46,561 bases of DNA from DATFES01 sp035457725 (GTDB taxonomy: Bacteria; Pseudomonadota; Alphaproteobacteria; CACIAM-22H2). The stretch's first letter is position 1, and every line of letters begins with the position of its first letter. Made by a program: the position numbers and the translations under genes. The DNA lies in contig DATIBC010000018.1 of assembly GCA_035457725.1 (NCBI GenBank), forward strand, positions 1 to 46,561, in the 5' to 3' direction. Shown here one piece after another: positions 25,781 to 32,606 of this stretch. The notes below the pieces were generated by a model, which was not told the origin of the DNA, ran no database searches, and saw only the letters and a program-made list of their open reading frames with translations.

Positions 25781-26523
25781 CCGATCTTCCCGGCATCGCA
25801 CCTGGCGCCAAGAAGCTCGGCCTGGTGATCGACCTCGACACCTGCGTCGGGTGCCACGCCTGCGCGGTCAATTGCAAGGAGTGGAACACCGGCGGGCATT
25901 CGGCGCCCTTGCCCGATCGCGATCCGTATGGACCGGCGGCGAGCGGCGTGTGGTTCAATCGCGTCCATACCTTCGAGTGGGGCGAGGGCGACGCGGGGCG
26001 CACTGTCCACTTTCCGCGGTCATGCTTGCACTGCGAGGAGCCGGCCTGCGTGACCGTTTGCCCGACCGGCGCGTCCTACAAGCGCGCCGAGGACGGGATC
26101 GTTCTCGTCAATCCCGACACATGCATCGGCTGCAAGCTGTGTTCGTGGGCGTGCCCGTACGGTGCGCGCGAGTTCGACGACGATGCCGGGGTCATGAAGA
26201 AATGCACGTTGTGCATCGATCGCATCTATAACGAGCGCTTGCCGGAGCGCGAGCGCGTGCCGGCCTGCGTGTCGACCTGCCCGGCGCATGCTCGCCATTT
26301 CGGCGACCTCGGCGATCCGAACTCGGCGGTCTCCCGCCTGGTCGCCGCCCGCGGCGGAGTCGATTTGATGCCCGAGCTCGGCTACCGGCCGGTCAACAAG
26401 TACTTGCCGCCCCGCGCGCGATCCGTGCCGCAGGCCGATGGCGGCGATTCGTCACCTCGTGAATCCGTCGGCGATGACATACACCCGCTCTGGCGATGGA
26501 TCGACCGGGTGTTGTCGCGATGA
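25777..26523 (+). CDS. soeB: sulfite dehydrogenase iron-sulfur subunit SoeB
   Basis: A 248-residue ferredoxin-like electron-transfer subunit with four cysteine clusters: CVGCHACAVNC (C23, C26, C29, C33), SCLHCEEPACVTVCP, CIGCKLCSWACP and KCTLC...ACVSTCP. This is the DmsB/NrfC-type layout for four [4Fe-4S] centres linking the Mo site to the membrane anchor. The GTG start overlaps the soeA stop by four bases. The C-terminal extension (DIHPLWRWIDRVLSR) probably contacts the membrane subunit. soeC follows after a 120-nt gap with hairpins. Confidence 0.92.
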   Translation: MTDLPGIAPGAKKLGLVIDLDTCVGCHACAVNCKEWNTGGHSAPLPDRDPYGPAASGVWFNRVHTFEWGEGDAGRTVHFPRSCLHCEEPACVTVCPTGASYKRAEDGIVLVNPDTCIGCKLCSWACPYGAREFDDDAGVMKKCTLCIDRIYNERLPERERVPACVSTCPAHARHFGDLGDPNSAVSRLVAARGGVDLMPELGYRPVNKYLPPRARSVPQADGGDSSPRESVGDDIHPLWRWIDRVLSR

Positions 26524-26527
26524 TCGC

Positions 26528-26624
26528 ATTCGGATGCCGCAATTCGGATGCCGGGAGCTCTCGGGCAGGCAATATGAAACCTGCCCAATTCATGCGGTCC
26601 CCTCCAGCGTCAGCTGACTGACGC
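26528..26624. repeat. soeB-soeC gap: direct repeat and two hairpins
   Basis: The gap contains ATTCGGATGCCG twice (26528-26539, 26542-26553). A perfect 7-bp hairpin follows, GGGCAGG/CCTGCCC (26563-26569, 26580-26586), then another, GCGTCAG CTGA CTGACGC (26607-26624). Neither has a T-run. They may protect the upstream mRNA or adjust soeC expression relative to soeAB. Confidence 0.6.
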
Positions 26625-26643
26625 CCGCCGTCCGGCGCTCGAC

Positions 26644-27591
26644 ATGCATCCTGCGTTCTCCGTCATTTTCTTCACAACCGCATCGGGCGCGGGATATGGG
26701 CTGCTGGGGATGCTCGGGGTCATGGCCCCGCTTGGCATGTTGCCGGCGGACCGCTGGTTCGGAGCCGTCACGCTCGGCCTGGCGCTGACGCTCGTCACCG
26801 CCGGACTGCTCGCATCCTTGCAGCATCTTGGCCACCCCGAGCGCGCCTGGCGCGCCATCTCGCAGGTTCGCTCCTCGTGGTTGTCGCGCGAGGGTCTGGC
26901 GGCGCTGCTTGCATACCTGCCCGTAAGCTTGTTCGCCGTGGGCTGGGTGTTGCTCGCGAGCACGGACGGAATCTTCGCTTTGGCCGGTTACGCGAGCGCC
27001 ATCCTCGCCGTCGTCACCGTGTGGTGCACCGGCATGATCTATGCCTCGCTGACGCCGATCCGCCAATGGAACAATGGGTTGGTGGTCCCAGGATATCTTG
27101 CCTTGGCGTTCATGACCGGCGCGCTTTGGCTGGCGGCGATCGCCGCGCTGTTCGGCGTCGGCACCCGCTCGCTGTCAACGCTCGCGGCGGCGGCGATCGT
27201 CGTCGCCGGCGCAGTGAAGTGGCGGTACTGGCAAAGGATCGATGTGGGACGCGCGGCCAGCACACCCGAGACGGCTACGGGGCTCACCGGCGGCGGTCGG
27301 GTACGGCTCCTGGATCCGCCCAACACGCAGGAGAACTATGTGCAGAAGGAAATGGGCTTCGTGCTGGCGCGCAAGCACCGCGACAAGTTGCGCCGCGTGG
27401 CGCTCATCGCCGGATTCGCCGCGCCGCTGGCGTTGTCGCTTGGCGCGCTGATCGCCGGCGGAACGCTGGCGGCGATCCTCGCGCCGGTCGCCGCGGCAAT
27501 GGCGATGTTTGGAGTTTTCGTTGAGCGTTGGCTGTTTTTCGCCGAGGCGACACACACCGCGATGCTTTATTACGGAGCGCCGAAGGTCTGA
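26644..27591 (+). CDS. soeC: sulfite dehydrogenase membrane anchor SoeC (DmsC-like)
   Basis: A 315-residue inner-membrane protein with about eight hydrophobic helices, beginning MHPAFSVIFFTTASGAGYGL and ending ERWLFFAEATHTAMLYYG, which matches the DmsC-family anchor of SoeABC. Conserved QHLGHPERAWRA and PNTQENYVQKEMG loops lie between helices. It would pass electrons from SoeB to quinone. No strong ribosome site precedes the ATG. A second, truncated copy of its 3' end occurs at 28739-28845 next to a tRNA gene. Confidence 0.9.
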   Translation: MHPAFSVIFFTTASGAGYGLLGMLGVMAPLGMLPADRWFGAVTLGLALTLVTAGLLASLQHLGHPERAWRAISQVRSSWLSREGLAALLAYLPVSLFAVGWVLLASTDGIFALAGYASAILAVVTVWCTGMIYASLTPIRQWNNGLVVPGYLALAFMTGALWLAAIAALFGVGTRSLSTLAAAAIVVAGAVKWRYWQRIDVGRAASTPETATGLTGGGRVRLLDPPNTQENYVQKEMGFVLARKHRDKLRRVALIAGFAAPLALSLGALIAGGTLAAILAPVAAAMAMFGVFVERWLFFAEATHTAMLYYGAPKV

Positions 27592-27633
27592 GCGCGGCGC
27601 CCGCCTCAACATGATGCCTTGTGCCGCCGCCGC

Positions 27634-27708
27634 GCCGCCGTAGCTCAGTGGTAGAGCATGTCCTTGGTAAGGACGGGTTGATCGTTGGATTCAACTCGAC
27701 ATCACGAG
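27634..27708 (+). pseudogene. degenerate tRNA-Thr(GGT)
   Basis: The first 43 or so bases match the intact tRNA-Thr at 28946-29020 with one change, including D-arm, anticodon stem and loop TTGGTAA (anticodon GGT at 27666-27668). After the anticodon arm the sequence decays: a base is missing in the variable loop, the T-stem no longer pairs, the T-loop TTC is changed to TTG, and only about four of seven acceptor pairs remain (GCCGCCG against CGACATC). The CCA end has become CGA. It is unlikely to yield a working tRNA. Confidence 0.8.
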
Positions 27709-27745
27709 GATCAGCGCGGCGAACAACCATTACCGACTACGGGTC

Positions 27746-27797
27746 TTAGCCGTAGTTGTCGCCGTCGAGCGCGGACCAGCAGCTCCCGCCCCGGCCG
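27746..27797 (-). pseudogene. decayed 3' end of methyltransferase-like gene
   Basis: On the minus strand this reads GSCWSALDGDNYG followed by TAA, corresponding to GSFWFALGGDD... at the C-terminus of the intact methyltransferase encoded at 29043-30005. Base similarity runs over roughly 45 nt (GTCGCCGTCGAGCGCGGACC against GTCGCCGCCGAGCGCGAACC), with a 6-nt deletion, then is lost. A 7-bp hairpin (ACTACGG/CCGTAGT, 27736-27756) covers its stop. It is part of the duplicated soeC-tRNA-methyltransferase junction. Confidence 0.7.
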
Positions 27798-27871
27798 TCT
27801 TATGGTATGCAAGGGCCGCAGTACGACGGGACACCAGCCGCAATCAACAAACCGCCGAGAGGCGAGCATTC

Positions 27872-28291
27872 ATGCCCGGTCCTGGATTCGAAATGAACAA
27901 ACTGCACTCCGCCGCACAGGATGGAGATCTTGACCGAGTGAAGGAGCTACTCGAACAAGGTTGCGACATCAATGCGTTTGATGAGGATCTTGACTGGACT
28001 CCCCTGCACTATGCGGTCAAGGAGGGGCATATCGATGTCGCTGCTTACCTGATAGAACGCGGGGCCGACGTGAATGCTCATAACTCCGATAGAGCCGGCG
28101 AAACCCCATTGGCGCTTGTCGCGCAAGAATGCACGTATGAAATTGCGAAGCTACTTGTCGACGCGGGCGCCGATCCTACAATACCGGGATGGATGAAGCT
28201 ATCCGCCCTTGACCGCGCCGCGAAACGGAAGCGGGCTGAAGGCGTGCGAATCTATGAGCTATTGAGACGCTCGGCCGAAAGATTCCGATAA
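27872..28291 (+). CDS. ankyrin-repeat protein
   Basis: A 139-residue soluble protein with about three ankyrin repeats: KLHSAAQDGDLDRVKELLEQG, TPLHYAVKEGHIDVAAYLIERGADVNA and TPLALVAQECTYEIAKLLVDAGADPT. Ankyrin repeats mediate protein binding; the partner is unknown. The first ATG has AGAGG 10 nt upstream; the second (MNKLHSAAQDGD, eight codons in) is equally likely. Codons end in A or T much more often than in neighbouring genes, suggesting recent acquisition. It sits between the two halves of the duplicated soeC-tRNA-methyltransferase junction. Confidence 0.85.
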   Translation: MPGPGFEMNKLHSAAQDGDLDRVKELLEQGCDINAFDEDLDWTPLHYAVKEGHIDVAAYLIERGADVNAHNSDRAGETPLALVAQECTYEIAKLLVDAGADPTIPGWMKLSALDRAAKRKRAEGVRIYELLRRSAERFR

Positions 28292-28506
28292 CGCCGGTGG
28301 GAACGTCAAGGCGCTCTCCGGTAGCCGCATCCGTCCCCGCCCGATCGTGCATTGGCGCGCAAGATCACTGGCCGCCGCCTGAGGCATGAAAAAGCTTGCG
28401 GACAAAACGCGCAATATCCGCTTCTCGAAAAGACCGCAGAAAGCCGCTCCTATCCAGTCCAACCGTCCACCTACTCCAGTTCTTGCCGCAATGCGAACTG
28501 AGAGTT
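28292..28506. other. non-coding stretch after ankyrin gene
   Basis: No credible gene, RNA or promoter is seen. Composition is less G/C-rich than the surroundings, as in the ankyrin gene. A 43-codon ATG frame (28386-28517) runs into the repeat element but has no proper ribosome site. Confidence 0.5.
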
Positions 28507-28657
28507 CTAGAGCGTGATCTGCCTTGATCTAATCATGTCGCGCGCCCTCATGGTTCGACAGGCTCACCATGAGGGCATATTTATCAGTCCTCGCCCTGAG
28601 CCCGTCGAAGGGCGAGGGGTAAATCCGGCGATTGAACCTTGGCGGATCACGCTCTAG
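28507..28657. repeat. 151-bp palindromic element with 17-bp terminal inverted repeats
   Basis: CTAGAGCGTGATCTGCC (28507-28523) and GGCGGATCACGCTCTAG (28641-28657) are terminal inverted repeats with one mismatch. Inside are two hairpins: GCCCTCATGGT/ACCATGAGGGC (28544-28576, 11-bp perfect stem) and CCTCGCCCT/AGGGCGAGG (28589-28617, 9-bp perfect stem). Both loops are 11 nt and related to the repeat at 17184-17260. There is no transposase, so it is MITE-like or REP-like. CTAGAGC-type ends resemble palindromic repeats abundant in rhizobial genomes. Confidence 0.75.
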
Positions 28658-28738
28658 GACCTTACCGCAACGATCAAATCGTCGGGTCACCCGAGACACT
28701 CGGATGTGGGCGGGCGTGGCCAGTGCAAGATTCGGGAC

Positions 28739-28845
28739 TTATCGCGGCGCTGTCGGCGATGCTTGGCGTCCTCATCGAGCGATGGCTGTTCTTCGCCGAA
28801 GCGACCCACACCGTGACGCTCTACTACGGAGCGTCGAAGGTCTGA
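28739..28845 (+). pseudogene. soeC 3' fragment
   Basis: The frame reads IAALSAMLGVLIERWLFF and continues AEATHTVTLYYGASKV to a stop, clearly homologous to the last 33 or so residues of the intact soeC product. Over the final 84 nt I count about 14 base differences, most at third codon positions, so the fragment diverged as a functional gene before truncation. Upstream similarity ends at this point and no start codon with a ribosome site is present. Confidence 0.85.
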
Positions 28846-28945
28846 GCGCCGCGCCCGTTCCGCCATATTTCATCGCGCGGCCCCCGCGCCGGTTGCGCGA
28901 CGGTCGTTCCTATGGCACTTTCCCGGCCGCTTCTCCGCCCGCCGC

Positions 28946-29020
28946 GCCGCCGTAGCTCAGTGGTAGAGCACGTCCTTGGTAAGGACGGGGTCGGTTGTTC
29001 GATTCAACTCGGCGGCACCA
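28946..29020 (+). tRNA. tRNA-Thr(GGT)
   Basis: A complete cloverleaf: acceptor GCCGCCG (28946-28952) pairs with CGGCGGC (29010-29016); D-arm GCTC/GAGC; anticodon stem CGTCC/GGACG with loop TTGGTAA (anticodon GGT at 28978-28980, reading ACC/ACU); T-arm GGTTG TTCGATT CAACT; and an encoded CCA (29018-29020). It lies about 100 nt after the soeC fragment and 22 nt before the end of the convergent methyltransferase gene. Confidence 0.97.
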
Positions 29021-29042
29021 GGGCTCCCAATCGGTAACCCCG

Positions 29043-30005
29043 TCAGCGGCTCGGGTCGAAGGCTTGGTCGTCGCCGCCGAGCGCGAACCAGAAGCTTCCC
29101 CCTCCCGCTCCGGCCCGACCGTGCATGAAACGCAGCATGTCCTCGCGCAGCGCCTGGCCCATGAAATGGCTCGCGAAGAGAATGCGCGTCCGCGGATTTT
29201 CCAAGAGGTAGGCGTAAAGCAGATATTGTTCGGTCCAGTGGACATGCTCGTGCAACGCGCGGCGCATCGGAAAAGGATACGGCAGGCAGATGTCGTGTGC
29301 GTGAACCAGGACGTTGCGGCGAAGCTGGGGCAATACGCGCAAGTAAAGATGCAGGCAATCGCTGCCGATCTTCACGGTGTGCGTCGAATCGATGAAAAGA
29401 ATATCGCCGTTTTCGAGCTGATCGTTGAAGAACCTGGGCGGCAAAGACTGCGCCCGCTCGCGCACCAGGGTCAGCCGACCCTGGCTCGCTAACTCGCTAA
29501 GCCAATCACTCGGGTGCGGCTCGACGCAGCATAGTTGCCCGCGGCCATTGGCGGCGAGCGCGCCCAGCGCGATCAGGCTCGAGAATCCGGCGCCGACTTC
29601 GACGATTCGCCTCGGTTTGGCGTATCGGATGACCGACCAATACGCCATGGCGTCGGCGTGCGAGAATAAAGGGTTGTCCCAGAAGTACTCCTTCGGCGCC
29701 TCGACGTCGCCCGACTGGGGCGGCGCGAACTCGGCCGCGAAGGGCGCGATCTTCGCCAGAAATCGGCGCAAGCGATCGAGATCGAACAACGATGGATCGT
29801 TATACGGACCGTCGGCCTCACGATACTCGAAAGACGCCTCCACTTCCTCGACGCTCGGAATGTCGGCGTAAAATCGCGCCGGCGTGATGAATATCCTGTG
29901 CCTCTGAAGTTCGCGGTGAACTTCCGGACCGGCCCACATGACGCGCTGCGCGAGGTCGATCAAGATACTTATTTCGCGTTGCGACAGTGCTTCGTCGTTC
30001 GCCAT
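29043..30005 (-). CDS. class I SAM-dependent methyltransferase-like protein
   Basis: A 320-residue protein whose middle holds a Rossmann methyltransferase core: IVEVGAGFSSLIALGAL (SAM-binding motif I), CCVEPHPSDWL, NGDILFIDSTHTVKIGSD and LVHAHDICLPYPFP. This resembles Methyltransf_24-type enzymes often found near polysaccharide or nucleotide-sugar genes; the acceptor is unknown. The N-terminal 90 residues are unrecognised. It converges on tRNA-Thr. A decayed copy of its 3' end is found 1.3 kb away. Confidence 0.82.
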   Translation of the reverse strand: MANDEALSQREISILIDLAQRVMWAGPEVHRELQRHRIFITPARFYADIPSVEEVEASFEYREADGPYNDPSLFDLDRLRRFLAKIAPFAAEFAPPQSGDVEAPKEYFWDNPLFSHADAMAYWSVIRYAKPRRIVEVGAGFSSLIALGALAANGRGQLCCVEPHPSDWLSELASQGRLTLVRERAQSLPPRFFNDQLENGDILFIDSTHTVKIGSDCLHLYLRVLPQLRRNVLVHAHDICLPYPFPMRRALHEHVHWTEQYLLYAYLLENPRTRILFASHFMGQALREDMLRFMHGRAGAGGGSFWFALGGDDQAFDPSR

Positions 30006-30067
30006 GCGTCACACACTATGACTTGGGAATACTCGATCTCATGAAGTAATCGCCGTTGCAAGGCAAG

Positions 30068-30097
30068 ACTATAAGTCCGTATTGCCTCGCCGAGCAA
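30068..30097 (-). promoter_or_regulatory. candidate promoter of methyltransferase-like gene
   Basis: On the minus strand TATAGT (30073-30068) matches the -10 box at five of six bases, with TTGCTC (30097-30092) 18 nt upstream as a weak -35 box. It lies about 63 nt before the ATG, in the 123-nt gap after the spermidine-synthase-like gene. Confidence 0.35.
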
Positions 30098-30128
30098 TGC
30101 GCCTCGCAGCGGCCGAGCGACCGGCCCC

Positions 30129-32357
30129 TTATCGCAGCAATCGCCGCGTCGAAATCGCCGAAAGCGGCGAGCTATACGCGTCGGTCCACACCGGCTCGCC
30201 GACCCGTTCGGGGATCGGGGACCAATCGCCATTGCGAGCGATTGGGCCGAGCGCCGATTCGGAGCGCGCGACCACCGCGACGTCGACGGCGTAGCCGAAG
30301 ACTCGCTCGAGGTCCGTCCTCATGACGCGTTGACGTTTGAGCCGGCCGACGAGCCCGGCGTCGCTCGCAAGTCGACCGACAATCGGCGCTAGATCGAGCA
30401 CGCGATGGCTGATGTGGAAGGCGATCAGCCCGTTTGGTGCCAGCTTACCAAGGTAGAGCCGCAGCGCTTCGCGCGTCAGCAAATGGACCGGGATCGAATC
30501 CGAAGTGAAGGCGTCGACCACGATCACATCGAAGCTCGCCGGCGGTGCGTCGCGCAGCGACAGGCGCGCATCGCCGATCACCACGCGTTTGTTGGGATCG
30601 CAGTCGCGCAGGAACGTGAAATAGCGCGCGTCGCGCGCGAAACGCTCGACCAACGGATCGATCTCGTAGAACGTCCATTGCTCGCCCGGGCGACCGAGGC
30701 AAGCGAGACTTCCTGCGCCCAACCCGATGATCGCCACGCTGCCGGCGCGGCCCTCGCGCGCCGCGGCGTTGAATACGTCGCCGAACGGCCCGCTCCGGAA
30801 ATAATAGGTCAAGGGCTCGCGCGTCATCGAACGGGCGTGCGATTGCGAACCGTGCGTGGTCGTGCCGTGCTCGAGAAAGTATAAATTGGTTACGGCGTGC
30901 CGCTCGACGCGCAGGACGCCGTAAAAGCTCCGCTCCTTCTCCAGGACCAGCCGCTGCCTTTCGTCCAGAACCACCTCCTTCATGGCGAAGGCCGCGGCGA
31001 CGATCAATCCGATGGCGAGAGGTCGGCGGCGAAGCGCGGCAAGCGCGGCGATCGCCACAATCCACACAGCGAGAAGTACGCCTGCGCGCGCATCGGCGCG
31101 GACCCAGCCTCCGGTCGCGCTCGCCAGCAGGGTAAGGTCGCGCGCGAAGAACAGTCCGGCCGCGACGACGGCCGGAACCGCGAAATCGAGCAGGCGCCGC
31201 GTCGGCGCGCCGAGCCAGAGACCCGGCCGCAGGAAACAGGCCAGCACGAGCGCGATCGGATACTCGTACACGCCGTCGAATAGCAGCGGGGCGGCCAGCG
31301 CGTTGAACATGCCGCCGAGAGCGCCGCCGAGCGAAAGCCAGAAATAGTACTCGGTGAGAAAGATCGCCGGCGGGCGCCGTCGCGCCAGCTCGCCATGACA
31401 CATCAGGCAAGAAAGAAAGAACGTCGCCAAGTGCACGCCGATGGCGATCACGAAATTGTCCAAGGGCGGCCAGACCGTGACGAGCAGCAGCGCCATCATG
31501 GCGACGAGTTGCAGCGGCGATGCCCAGGGTAGGAACCACGTCGTAGAACGCGCGAACGCCAGGATGAACGTCACCAGGTAGAGCGCCAGCGGCGCCACCC
31601 AAAACAGCGGCGTGGAAAGGAGATCGGTGGTGATGTACGAGGTGACGCCGAGCAACAGGCTCGACGGAACGAAGGCGAGCGCCAGCCACATAAGACGCTC
31701 GCTCCACTTCGGCCGCAGCCCGGCGAAATCGGGCTGGACGCGCGGTCGGCTCCAGTTCCGCTCGCGGCCGGCCGCGGTCCACAAGCATGCCGCGTGCGCC
31801 GCAAGCAATCCAATGTAACCTAGGGTCCATAGCGTCGCCTGGTCGCCCAGATCGAGACGCGGCTCGATGACCAGCGGATACGCCAGGAGCGCCAAAAGGC
31901 TGCCAAGGTTGCTCGCCGCATAAAGAAAATACGGGTCGCCGGCGGCCGCGCTCGTGGTCAGCGAAAACCAGCGCTGGATCAGCGGGGCGCTGCTCGCGAC
32001 CAACAGTACGGGGGCGCCGACCGCGGCGGCGAGGGTGCTCAGCAGCCATGCGATCGGCTCACCCTCGGGCGCAGCGATACGATCGGACGCCAGTGCTAGC
32101 GGCAACGCCGTCAACGTCGCCGCCGCGAGCGCCGCATGGACCGCGATATGCGCGGCGCGCGACAACGCGGCGACTATGAAATGGGCGTACACATAACCAC
32201 AAAGCAAGAGCGCCTGGAAAAAGACCAGACACGTGATCCAAACCTGCGAGGAGCCGCCAAGCAGCGGCAGCATCGCCTTGCCGGCCATCGGCTGGATGGC
32301 GAACAGAAGGAACGCACCCCAGAACGATGCAAACGCGAAAATCAGAGTATCAAGCAT
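30129..32357 (-). CDS. membrane-fused spermidine-synthase-like protein
   Basis: A 742-residue protein. The N-terminal two thirds has about a dozen hydrophobic helices (SFWGAFLLFAIQPMAGK at the start), resembling the fused MFS/spermidine synthase group. The cytosolic C-terminal third is a methyltransferase-like fold with VAIIGLGAGSLACL and FDVIVVDAFTSDSIPVHLL, whose aspartates match spermidine-synthase positions. True aminopropyl transfer is unproven for such fusions; they may act in transport or membrane-linked modification. It follows the 63-aa gene by 47 nt and may share an operon with the reductase and thiolase genes. Confidence 0.87.
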   Translation of the reverse strand: MLDTLIFAFASFWGAFLLFAIQPMAGKAMLPLLGGSSQVWITCLVFFQALLLCGYVYAHFIVAALSRAAHIAVHAALAAATLTALPLALASDRIAAPEGEPIAWLLSTLAAAVGAPVLLVASSAPLIQRWFSLTTSAAAGDPYFLYAASNLGSLLALLAYPLVIEPRLDLGDQATLWTLGYIGLLAAHAACLWTAAGRERNWSRPRVQPDFAGLRPKWSERLMWLALAFVPSSLLLGVTSYITTDLLSTPLFWVAPLALYLVTFILAFARSTTWFLPWASPLQLVAMMALLLVTVWPPLDNFVIAIGVHLATFFLSCLMCHGELARRRPPAIFLTEYYFWLSLGGALGGMFNALAAPLLFDGVYEYPIALVLACFLRPGLWLGAPTRRLLDFAVPAVVAAGLFFARDLTLLASATGGWVRADARAGVLLAVWIVAIAALAALRRRPLAIGLIVAAAFAMKEVVLDERQRLVLEKERSFYGVLRVERHAVTNLYFLEHGTTTHGSQSHARSMTREPLTYYFRSGPFGDVFNAAAREGRAGSVAIIGLGAGSLACLGRPGEQWTFYEIDPLVERFARDARYFTFLRDCDPNKRVVIGDARLSLRDAPPASFDVIVVDAFTSDSIPVHLLTREALRLYLGKLAPNGLIAFHISHRVLDLAPIVGRLASDAGLVGRLKRQRVMRTDLERVFGYAVDVAVVARSESALGPIARNGDWSPIPERVGEPVWTDAYSSPLSAISTRRLLR

Positions 32358-32404
32358 CGATTGCGCGCGCGCTCTCGACCGGCCCGGCCATGGAGCCGCC
32401 GAAC

Positions 32405-32596
32405 TCAGCCGCAGCGACGGCAGCGAATTTGCATGAACACATCGTCCTCGTCGCAGTCCATTATCGCGTGGTCGAGGACGATGCGGAGCGCCTTCGAGGC
32501 GTCGACCAGCTGGTGCTGCGTCGCCATCTCCTCGAGCCAGGCGAGCTGATCGGATTCGACTAGGAAAGAGGCCGCGACCTTGTTTTTTTCCGTCAT
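32405..32596 (-). CDS. small conserved-type protein (63 aa)
   Basis: A 63-residue protein beginning with a strand-like segment (KVAASFLVESDQLAWLEEMA) and a helical part (DASKALRIVLDHAI) reminiscent of a ribbon-helix-helix fold. It ends in IRCRRCG, a Cys-x2-Cys pair that could bind metal. Function unknown; a regulator or adaptor is possible. It begins 10 nt after the AcuI-like reductase stop on the same strand and lies 47 nt before the membrane spermidine-synthase-like gene, implying co-transcription. Confidence 0.8.
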   Translation of the reverse strand: MTEKNKVAASFLVESDQLAWLEEMATQHQLVDASKALRIVLDHAIMDCDEDDVFMQIRCRRCG

Positions 32597-32606
32597 TTGC
32601 GTCGTC

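Noticed and set aside
28386..28517. 43-codon ATG frame (MKKLADKTRNIRFSKRPQK)
   Set aside because: GAGG is too close to the ATG, the frame ends inside the repeat element and there is no similarity to a known small protein.
27634..29020. Classical tRNA-integrated genomic island with integrase
   Set aside because: No integrase or phage gene is present, and the repeated sequence extends into both flanking genes instead of being limited to the tRNA end.
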